NCBI GenBank assembly: GCA_028275145.1
Contig: JAQCNG010000165.1
Span: 1-5,544 of the forward strand
Source: Halovenus sp.
Lineage (GTDB): Archaea; Halobacteriota; Halobacteria; Halobacteriales; Haloarculaceae
Direction of reading: 5' to 3'
Length of the DNA stretch: 5,544 bases
Part shown: piece by piece, positions 1-5,223 of the stretch
Numbering within the stretch: position 1 is the first letter of the stretch
Layout of the letters: every line of letters begins with the position of its first letter
Made by a program: the position numbers and the translations under genes
Notes under the pieces: generated by a model
The model's database searches: none
What the model saw: only the letters and a program-made list of their open reading frames with translations
What the model was told of the DNA's origin: nothing

Positions 1-24
1 TCCGAGACACCCTTTTACGAGAGG

Positions 25-1242
25 ATGTCCGAGCGGTCAATCTACGAATCACTCAACGTTCCAACAGTTATCAACGCGGCGGGAACAAAGACGAGAATCG
101 GCGGGAGTCTCATACGGAGAGAGGCAAGGGAGGCGATGCTGGAGGCGGCGGACTCGTTTGTTCGTCTCTCGGATCTGCAGGCGGCGGCGGGTGAACGTAT
201 CGCCGAGATAACGGGCGCGGAGGCGGGTTACGTCACGAACGGCGCGGCGGGTGGCCTGCTGCTCTCGGCGGCGGCCTGTCTCGCCGGGGCCGACCCGGGT
301 ATCATGCACCAACTCCCCGACACCGACGGTATCGCAGACGAAATCGTCATGCCCCGGACCCATCGGACCAGTTACGACCACGCGTTTCGAACCGCGGGTG
401 CCACAATCGTCGACATCGGAACAAACGATGCCTACCTCGGGACCGGTTCGCGGCCGGTCGAGCCCTGGGAGTACACCGCCGCCATCTCCGAGGAGACGGT
501 GGCGGTCGGACACGTGTACAAATCGTACGGGAGCCCCCCACTCGACGAGGTGTGTGCGCTCGCAGCAGAGCACGACGTTCCGGTCATCGTCGACGCCGCC
601 GCCGAGGTTCCGCCCGCGGACAACCTCTCGTGGTTCACCGAGCAGGGGGCAGACCTCGTTGTTTTCAGCGGCGGCAAGGGTATCCGGGGGCCACAGACAA
701 CGGGGATACTCGCGGGTCGGGCGGACCTCGTCGAGTCCGCCGCCTTTCAGCAACTGGATATGCACGCCGCCGACGATGTGTGGGACCCGCCGAACAAACT
801 CGTCGACCGGGACAAGATCGACGGAGTTCCGCGACAGGGTATCGGCCGGCCGCTGAAAACCGGCAAGGAGGAGATTGCGGGGCTGGTTCGCGCACTCGAG
901 TGTTTCGTCGCGGATACACAGGACGAACAGGCCGAGTGGTCCGAGCGCGCACACCGTATCGCCGGGGAACTCGACGGACTCGACCATCTGTCCACGGAGA
1001 TACGCGACGGGGAGCGGTCAGTCGCGCCGGCCGTCGCCGTCCACGTCGACGAGGCAGACTCGCCAGTGTCGGCACGGGAACTGGTGGGTGCGCTCCGGGC
1101 GGAGGAGCCGCGGGTGTTCGTCGGTGCCGACGACACCGACGAGGGACAGTTCACTGTCAACCCGATGTGTCTGGGCGACGCCGAGACCGACCACGTCCTC
1201 GAGCGGATCGCTGCCAATCTGGGTCGGGAGGCGGGTGTCTGA
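25..1242 (+). CDS. SelA-like PLP-dependent enzyme, possible amino-sugar-acid ammonia-lyase
   Basis: A 405-residue cytosolic fold-type-I PLP enzyme of the L-seryl-tRNA(Sec) selenium transferase-like superfamily. Visible motifs: the N-terminal VPTVINAAGTKTRIGG stretch (residues 12-27) typical of the family, the glycine-rich TNGAAGGLLL (71-80) that would hold the PLP phosphate, VIVDAAAEVPP (188-198) whose Asp190 should contact the PLP ring nitrogen, and FSGGKGIRGPQ (214-224) with Lys218 as the likely Schiff-base lysine. It is shorter than bacterial SelA (about 460 residues) and lacks SelA's N-terminal domain. Haloarchaea are not known to make selenocysteine by SelA, so a small-molecule role is likelier. 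The characterised relative DgaE is a D-glucosaminate-6-phosphate ammonia-lyase; a related beta-elimination or racemase reaction is inferred here. ATG 25 puts the family's IYE-x-L motif at residues 6-10. The frame is open to the window edge, so a slightly earlier start cannot be excluded. GAGG touches the ATG, too close for a normal ribosome-binding site. Confidence 0.85.
   Translation: MSERSIYESLNVPTVINAAGTKTRIGGSLIRREAREAMLEAADSFVRLSDLQAAAGERIAEITGAEAGYVTNGAAGGLLLSAAACLAGADPGIMHQLPDTDGIADEIVMPRTHRTSYDHAFRTAGATIVDIGTNDAYLGTGSRPVEPWEYTAAISEETVAVGHVYKSYGSPPLDEVCALAAEHDVPVIVDAAAEVPPADNLSWFTEQGADLVVFSGGKGIRGPQTTGILAGRADLVESAAFQQLDMHAADDVWDPPNKLVDRDKIDGVPRQGIGRPLKTGKEEIAGLVRALECFVADTQDEQAEWSERAHRIAGELDGLDHLSTEIRDGERSVAPAVAVHVDEADSPVSARELVGALRAEEPRVFVGADDTDEGQFTVNPMCLGDAETDHVLERIAANLGREAGV
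1227..1231 (+). promoter_or_regulatory. Shine-Dalgarno-like GGAGG for the dehydrogenase start
   Basis: GGAGG lies inside the last codons of the preceding gene, 12 bases before ATG 1244, and matches the anti-Shine-Dalgarno end of haloarchaeal 16S rRNA. The spacing is slightly long. Together with the one-base gap between genes it supports ATG 1244 and translational coupling. Internal operon genes in haloarchaea often have such sites, whereas leading genes are often leaderless. Confidence 0.5.
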
Positions 1243-1243
1243 G

Positions 1244-2311
1244 ATGCGTGCAATCGCCGTCCATCGCGGGGAGTCACAGCCACGCCTGCGCGAGGTGCCG
1301 CGGCCGGACCCTGGCCCGGGTGAGGTGCTCGTCCGGACGCTGCGGGTCGGCATCGACGGGACCGACCACGAGGTTATCGCCGGTTCGCACGGCGGGTTCC
1401 CCGAGGGCGAGTCCTATCAGATCCTCGGTCACGAGGCCGTCGGTGTGGTGGCTGAGGCAAACGGGACAGACCTGGCCGAGGGACAACTCGTCGTCCCGAC
1501 GGTGCGACGCCCGCCGGGCGGGGGGTCCAACGAGTACTTCGACCGGGGGGAACCCGACATGGCCCCGGCAGGCGCGTACGTCGAGCGCGGTATCGCCGGT
1601 GCACACGGGTACATGTCCGAGTTTTTCACCAGCGCGCCGAGATTTCTGGTCTCTGTGCCGGCCAGTCTCGCCAAAACTGGGTTTCTGGTCGAACCGATAA
1701 GCAACACCGAGAAAGCGCTCGAAATGGCGTACGCCTCCCGGTCTACGTTCGAATGGTCCCCCGAGACTGCGTTCGTCCTCGGAAACGGGTCGCTCGGTCT
1801 CCTGTCGCTGGCGCTCGTCGGACAAGGGGAGTTCGAGCGGACCTACTGTCTCGGCCGACGCAGTCGTCCGGACCCGACAATCGATATCATCGAGCGACTC
1901 GGGGCCACCTACGTCGACTCCCGCGAGACGCCGGTGAGTGAGGTGACCACGGCACACGAGCAGATGGATTTCGTCTGCGAGGCAACCGGATACGCCAGAC
2001 ACGCCTTCGAGACTATCGACGCACTGGCACCGGGTGGGGTGGGGACACTGCTCGGCATCCCGTCGGACTGGACGTTCGAAATCGACGGCGGACGACTCCA
2101 CCGGGCGCTCGTCCTCGAGAACAAGGCCCTCGTCGGCAGTGTGAACTCCTACGTCCCGCAGTTCGAACGGGCCACCGACACTCTCGCCGACTACCCGGAC
2201 TGGTTGACCGACGCGATTATCACGGACGTGTTCGACCCGGCCGAGACCGACGTGGTCTTCGAAACCGGCGACGAGCATATAAAGACCGTCGTCGAGTTCG
2301 GGACGCGCTGA
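1244..2311 (+). CDS. gdh: Glucose 1-dehydrogenase-type zinc MDR oxidoreductase
   Basis: A 355-residue medium-chain dehydrogenase, almost the same length as haloarchaeal GlcDH (about 357), which oxidises beta-D-glucose to glucono-1,5-lactone with NAD(P)+ at the head of the semi-phosphorylative Entner-Doudoroff pathway. Asp38, His63, Glu64 (in ILGHE, 60-64) and Glu150 (LVEP, 148-151) fall at the catalytic zinc positions I recall for Haloferax mediterranei GlcDH, including the unusual Asp in place of Cys at 38. The lobe at 84-110 has no cysteines, so there is no structural zinc site, also as in haloarchaeal GlcDH. GNGSLG (180-185) is the Rossmann dinucleotide loop, and Arg205-Arg206 after LG suggest NADP(H) use. 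ATG 1244 follows the upstream TGA by one base; the frame is open further upstream, but only inside the preceding gene. The substrate may be another aldose, given the neighbours; the gene symbol is by similarity only. Confidence 0.9.
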   Translation: MRAIAVHRGESQPRLREVPRPDPGPGEVLVRTLRVGIDGTDHEVIAGSHGGFPEGESYQILGHEAVGVVAEANGTDLAEGQLVVPTVRRPPGGGSNEYFDRGEPDMAPAGAYVERGIAGAHGYMSEFFTSAPRFLVSVPASLAKTGFLVEPISNTEKALEMAYASRSTFEWSPETAFVLGNGSLGLLSLALVGQGEFERTYCLGRRSRPDPTIDIIERLGATYVDSRETPVSEVTTAHEQMDFVCEATGYARHAFETIDALAPGGVGTLLGIPSDWTFEIDGGRLHRALVLENKALVGSVNSYVPQFERATDTLADYPDWLTDAIITDVFDPAETDVVFETGDEHIKTVVEFGTR

Positions 2312-2314
2312 TCA
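2309..2314. other. Abutting convergent stop codons (TGATCA)
   Basis: The dehydrogenase TGA (2309-2311) and the Gfo/Idh TGA on the other strand (2312-2314) touch without a spacer, making the palindrome CTGATCAG. There is no room for a separate terminator on either side, so each transcript must end inside the opposing gene, giving overlapping antisense 3' ends. Confidence 0.95.
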
Positions 2315-3571
2315 GTCGGTTCTGATTCCGGCCAGTCCCGAGTCGAACTCGCCGCGGGCGGGTTCGGGCACGTACTCCTCGAGGTCTATGTCGTCGAACT
2401 CGACCCGGCGACCCTCCTCGGCGGCCTTGTACGACGCCATACAGAGTCGGACCACCTCCAACCCGTCGTGAACGTCCTCGCGTGCGCTCTCCCCGGCGCG
2501 GAACGACTCGACGACGTGTTTGTTCTGTTCGAGGTAGCCGTACGCCGCCGTCTCGTCCGGCACGACCGGGATTGCTCCCTGCTCTGCCTCCTGTTTCTCG
2601 ACGTAGTACTCCCCCTCGCCGCCGATGTTGTCGGAGAAAAACACCTCCGTTCCGGTGTCGATGGTGTTGACCGACCCGGAGTACTCGGGGCCGAGCAACT
2701 CCATCGTGAGGCGGATGCCGGAGCCGACGAAGTTCCAGGAGTTCGTTGCCTCTCCGACCACTAGCTGTCCGTCCTCGGTTTCGTAGAATATCGACCCTCT
2801 GGCGTAGTCCTCCGCCGGTGTGTTCTCGTAGTCGACGTCGTACTCGTCTGCCAGCTCCTGTGCGTACTCGTCTCGCCCCCACTTCAGCGTCGAGATATCG
2901 GCGGCGACCGCGATCGGCCTGAGCCCCCCGCCATCTGTCTCCGGGTTCTCCAGGAGGAACTTGTTGACCTTGTGTGAGTGACACATCATGTCGTTCAACA
3001 CCCCGCCGCCCTGTTGTTTGCCGTCCCAGAACCACCCCGCATGCGGGCCGCTGTGTTCCTCTGTCGACCTGGCGAGGTAGGGCCGGCCGGCGGGCCGGCC
3101 GTTCGACCAGAGCAGGTCTTTCATGCGTTTCACACTCGGCATGTGCACCTGGTTCTCGAGGTAGGCGTGGGCGAGACCCGTCTGCTCGACCAACTCCACC
3201 ACCCGCTGTGCCTCGCGGACGTTTCTCCCGAGTGGCTTCTCGAACGCGACCCCCGTCAGGTCGGCGTTTCCCTGTTCGAGTTCCTCGGTCACCATCTCCA
3301 TTGTCTCCACGCGGGCGTAGTTCGGACTCGTTATCCAGAGCGCGTCGACGGCCGGGTCCCGGACCAACTCGCGCACGTCGCCGTACGTGTTCGGGTCCCC
3401 GCAGTCCGCTGCGCGCATCTCCTCGGCGAGACTGTCGGCCTTGCTCACCGTCGGGTTCATTATCCCTGCGACGTCGGCGTGTCGGATCTTCTGTATCGAG
3501 TCAGAGTGGAAGGTTCGCGTGATGAATCCAGCGCCAACAAAGCCGATACCCAGTCGGGCAGTCCCGGACAT
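2312..3571 (-). CDS. Gfo/Idh/MocA family NAD(P)-dependent oxidoreductase
   Basis: A 419-residue soluble oxidoreductase of the glucose-fructose oxidoreductase / inositol dehydrogenase family, which oxidises or reduces a hydroxyl on sugars, cyclitols or their acids using NAD(P). GFVGAGF (residues 10-16) is the N-terminal Rossmann loop. FEKPLGRN (110-117) carries the family EKP motif with Lys112 as the expected catalytic lysine. GGGVLNDMMCHS (188-199) gives the Asp194 and His198 expected in the substrate-binding alpha/beta domain. The C-terminal half is rich in Asp and Glu, as in haloarchaeal proteins. At 419 residues it is somewhat longer than many members (330-390), with an acidic tail after about residue 385. 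The substrate cannot be read from sequence. It lies downstream of the M20 gene on the same strand, separated by 122 bases that hold a probable promoter of its own. ATG 3571 is chosen because the Rossmann strand begins seven residues in. Confidence 0.88.
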   Translation of the reverse strand: MSGTARLGIGFVGAGFITRTFHSDSIQKIRHADVAGIMNPTVSKADSLAEEMRAADCGDPNTYGDVRELVRDPAVDALWITSPNYARVETMEMVTEELEQGNADLTGVAFEKPLGRNVREAQRVVELVEQTGLAHAYLENQVHMPSVKRMKDLLWSNGRPAGRPYLARSTEEHSGPHAGWFWDGKQQGGGVLNDMMCHSHKVNKFLLENPETDGGGLRPIAVAADISTLKWGRDEYAQELADEYDVDYENTPAEDYARGSIFYETEDGQLVVGEATNSWNFVGSGIRLTMELLGPEYSGSVNTIDTGTEVFFSDNIGGEGEYYVEKQEAEQGAIPVVPDETAAYGYLEQNKHVVESFRAGESAREDVHDGLEVVRLCMASYKAAEEGRRVEFDDIDLEEYVPEPARGEFDSGLAGIRTD

Positions 3572-3590
3572 GGGTGTCTGTTACCGGGAC
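3561..3590 (-). repeat. 7-bp inverted repeat spanning the Gfo/Idh start codon
   Basis: GTCCCGG (3561-3567) and CCGGGAC (3584-3590) are exact inverted copies 16 bases apart, and the start codon (3569-3571) lies between them. If the transcript starts near 3572-3580, as the TATA candidates suggest, the outer arm is not transcribed. In that case this would act as a DNA operator over the transcription start rather than an RNA hairpin. This is inferred from position only. Confidence 0.4.
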
Positions 3591-3594
3591 ATCC

Positions 3595-3611
3595 ACTTAT
3601 CGGTTATTGAA
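3595..3611 (-). promoter_or_regulatory. Probable TATA region of the Gfo/Idh gene
   Basis: On the - strand the only AT-rich block in this gap reads TTCAATAACCGATAAGT. Either TTCAATAA (3604-3611) or CGATAAGT (3595-3602) could be the TATA element. These place the start about 27 bases downstream at roughly 3580 or 3572, giving a very short leader or a leaderless mRNA, the usual haloarchaeal arrangement. Neither is a perfect TATA box. Confidence 0.4.
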
Positions 3612-3647
3612 CGTGCCTGTCAGTTCCGTGGTCAGACGGGCGCGTAA

Positions 3648-3669
3648 CCGGGTGCCTCGGCGGACCCGG
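3648..3669 (-). terminator. Possible hairpin downstream of the M20 gene
   Basis: CCGGGT (3648-3653) and ACCCGG (3664-3669) form a 6-bp stem with a 10-base loop, 25 bases beyond the M20 stop codon. No T-rich run follows on the - strand, which archaeal termination usually needs. It may therefore only stabilise a 3' end, or be chance in GC-rich DNA. Confidence 0.22.
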
Positions 3670-3693
3670 CCGTGTCACCGGTTCCGGGACAGA

Positions 3694-5016
3694 CTACCGA
3701 CACCACTCGAGAATCATACTCGCGTACACCTTCGCGGCCGTCTCGAACTGGGACAGCGGGATGTACTCGTCCGGTCCGTGTGCCCCCATGGATATGTCTC
3801 CGGGACCCATGCTGATGGTCTCGACCCCACAGTCACGCTGGATGAACCCGTTGTCGGCAACCGCCTTGAACCCGGAGTAGACAGGCTGTTTCCCGGTGAC
3901 AGCCCGGTAGGCCGCGCCGAGTGACCCACAGGCCGGGTGGTCGGGCGAGACGTCGAACGCCGGCCAGTCGACCACCTCCTTCCACGACATCTCCGGTGGG
4001 TTGTCTTTCAGCCAGTCGTCTGTCGCCGCCAGCGCGGTGACCGCCTCCTGCATCTCCTCCCAGAGCGCCGTGTCCTCGGCCTGTGGCGGCCAGTACACCT
4101 GGCCCTCGATTGTCGCGTGGCCCGGAATCGACGCGATGTAGTCGCCCGCCTCGACGATTGTACAGGTGATACTGGCCGGCCCCACGCCCTGGACGTCGGG
4201 ACGGGGTGTTCCACCACCACCGTATATCTCGTCGTCGTACCGCATGTTCCACTGGTGTTCCAGGTCGTCGAACTGCTCGATGATCCGGACCAGTATCCCG
4301 GTTGCGTCGACCCCCACCTCGCTCCCCTGCCGGATGCCGTGTCGCTGTGGGTAGTTCAGCAGATTCTTCTGTGACGTGTGTATCCCCTGTCCCTCTATCT
4401 CGACTCTGAAATCGAACGTTCCGGAGCTTTTCGTGTGAATCTCGTTGTTCGTTGGTTCGGTGTTGAGACAGATGGGAATCTCCCGTCCCGCTTCGAGGTG
4501 GGCCTCTGTTGCGGGGATGGAACCCACCTCCGGCTGTGCGAGTTCCTCACCCACGACGAGACTCATCATCACGTCGCCGCTCAACTCGACGTCGGACGCC
4601 ATCACAGCCTTGACCGCCCAGATCATCGCCGTGTTCGGCCCCTTCATATCGTTTGCCCCGCGGCCGTACAGTTTTCCGCCCTCGACAACGGGGTCCCACG
4701 GCTCCTTTGTCCAGGCCCTCTCGTCTTCGGCCGTGACATCGACCACGTCCGAGTGACCGTTGAACAGGAGATTCTGACCGTCCCCGTCCCCCCCACCGGC
4801 GAGCACGGCGTTCACGTTCGGCCGATTCTGGTCCTCCGTGACGTCGACAGTCTCCACCTCGTCCCAGTCCATCTCGTTGCGAAAAAACGGTTCGACGAAC
4901 TCCCGCTGGACACGCTCCTCGTGTTCGGTCGGCGAGCGATAGGAGATATACTCCCTGAGGAACGCTCTCATCTCCTCCGTGTGAGCCTCGATCCAGGCGT
5001 GTATCTCCTCGGACAT
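3694..5016 (-). CDS. M20 family metallohydrolase (ArgE/DapE-type deacylase)
   Basis: A 440-residue di-zinc amidohydrolase of the M20 peptidase family (acetylornithine deacetylase / succinyl-diaminopimelate desuccinylase / aminoacylase group), which removes an acyl group from an amine. All expected residues are visible: GHSD (87-90) with ligand His88 and Asp90, GRGANDMKG (118-126) with bridging Asp123, GEE (156-158) with general base Glu157 and ligand Glu158, Glu187 in NTEPT, and GAHGPDE (411-417) with ligand His413. His213 in GIHTS, in the inserted dimerisation domain (about 195-310), is the usual substrate-carbonyl histidine. There is no signal peptide, so it is cytosolic. It is slightly longer than typical ArgE/DapE. 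No arginine or lysine biosynthesis gene adjoins it; a transporter and sugar dehydrogenases do, so a catabolic deacylase is likelier. It has its own strong promoter. ATG 5016 agrees with that TATA spacing, and the stop is TAG. Confidence 0.92.
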   Translation of the reverse strand: MSEEIHAWIEAHTEEMRAFLREYISYRSPTEHEERVQREFVEPFFRNEMDWDEVETVDVTEDQNRPNVNAVLAGGGDGDGQNLLFNGHSDVVDVTAEDERAWTKEPWDPVVEGGKLYGRGANDMKGPNTAMIWAVKAVMASDVELSGDVMMSLVVGEELAQPEVGSIPATEAHLEAGREIPICLNTEPTNNEIHTKSSGTFDFRVEIEGQGIHTSQKNLLNYPQRHGIRQGSEVGVDATGILVRIIEQFDDLEHQWNMRYDDEIYGGGGTPRPDVQGVGPASITCTIVEAGDYIASIPGHATIEGQVYWPPQAEDTALWEEMQEAVTALAATDDWLKDNPPEMSWKEVVDWPAFDVSPDHPACGSLGAAYRAVTGKQPVYSGFKAVADNGFIQRDCGVETISMGPGDISMGAHGPDEYIPLSQFETAAKVYASMILEWCR

Positions 5017-5017
5017 T

Positions 5018-5028
5018 ACAGAGTCTGT
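5018..5028. repeat. 11-bp palindrome at the predicted M20 transcription start
   Basis: ACAGA-G-TCTGT is a perfect inverted repeat with a one-base centre. It lies between the TATA box and ATG 5016, covering the position about 26 bases from the TATA centre where transcription should begin. A repressor bound here would block initiation. No regulator gene is in view, so an operator role is inference. Confidence 0.4.
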
Positions 5029-5040
5029 GTGGCGTGACCG

Positions 5041-5048
5041 ATATAAAA
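5041..5048 (-). promoter_or_regulatory. TATA box of the M20 gene
   Basis: The - strand reads TTTTATAT, an excellent haloarchaeal TATA box, preceded by the purine-rich block GGGGCAGGG where a TFB recognition element would lie. Its centre is about 28 bases from ATG 5016, so transcription should start at or within a few bases of the ATG, making the mRNA leaderless. It is the most AT-rich spot in the 207-base gap. Confidence 0.75.
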
Positions 5049-5060
5049 CCCTGCCCCGCG

Positions 5061-5172
5061 CCGGTCGTCACACCCGCCGGTCGTCACCCGCGCCGGTCGT
5101 CACCCCCGCCGGTCGTCACCCCCGCCGGTCGTCACACCCGCCGGTCGTCACCCGCGCCGGACGGACTCGGCC
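5061..5172. repeat. Tandem array of a 16-bp direct repeat
   Basis: Six head-to-tail copies of CCGGTCGTCACMCSCG start at 5061, 5077, 5093, 5109, 5125 and 5141. The first 11 bases, CCGGTCGTCAC, are identical in all six. A degenerate seventh begins at 5157 and keeps only CCGG plus scattered matches. Variation is confined to the last five bases. Copies 1 and 5 are identical, as are 2 and 6, and 3 and 4. The 32 bases at 5061-5092 therefore recur exactly at 5125-5156, which points to a second duplication with a 64-bp offset. The unit is not a multiple of three, so it cannot encode a regular peptide repeat. The array ends 12 bp from the M20 TATA box, on its upstream side, and lies beyond the permease stop codon. 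It may be a transcription-factor binding array or a slippage-prone minisatellite. Confidence 0.95.
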
Positions 5173-5173
5173 T

Positions 5174-5220
5174 GTCCCGGGCGGACCGGTCAGCGAGCAA
5201 AGGAGACACCGGGACTGACC
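5174..5220 (-). terminator. Overlapping inverted repeats beyond the permease gene
   Basis: GTCCCGG (5174-5180) pairs with CCGGGAC (5209-5215), and GGTCAG (5188-5193) pairs with CTGACC (5215-5220). The two stems are mutually exclusive, and both lie just downstream of the permease stop. On the - strand only a short CTCCTTT tract accompanies them, so a terminator role is weakly supported; they may be operator-like half sites. Confidence 0.22.
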
Positions 5221-5223
5221 CTC

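Noticed and set aside
1..24. Promoter for the SelA-like gene (CCTTTTAC at 11-18)
   Set aside because: It lies only about 10 bases from the ATG, too near for a TATA box of a leaderless mRNA; the true promoter is probably left of the window.
49..987. 312-codon open frame antisense to the SelA-like gene
   Set aside because: It covers a clearly conserved PLP enzyme on the other strand. Its translation is rich in R, V and G with no recognisable domain, as expected for a shadow frame in GC-rich DNA.
875..1243. N-terminal extension of the dehydrogenase from 875
   Set aside because: The extension overlaps the SelA-like gene, is basic and serine-rich, and adds residues absent from the family; ATG 1244 gives the expected length and residue numbering.
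1274..2278. 334-codon open frame antisense to the dehydrogenase
   Set aside because: The sense strand carries the complete zinc-ligand and Rossmann motifs of GlcDH. The antisense product shows no motif and lacks the acidic bias of the real proteins here.
5041..5050. TATA box for + strand transcription (ATATAAAA)
   Set aside because: The element is nearly symmetric, but downstream on the + strand lies only the repeat array and the antisense of the permease. The spacing to the M20 ATG explains it better.
5061..5156. G-quadruplex on the - strand of the array
   Set aside because: Each unit supplies one run of three to five G, but the runs are separated by about 11-13 bases, longer than usual quadruplex loops.
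5061..5172. CRISPR array
   Set aside because: Units are 16 bp and directly contiguous with no unique spacers, and no cas gene is in the window.
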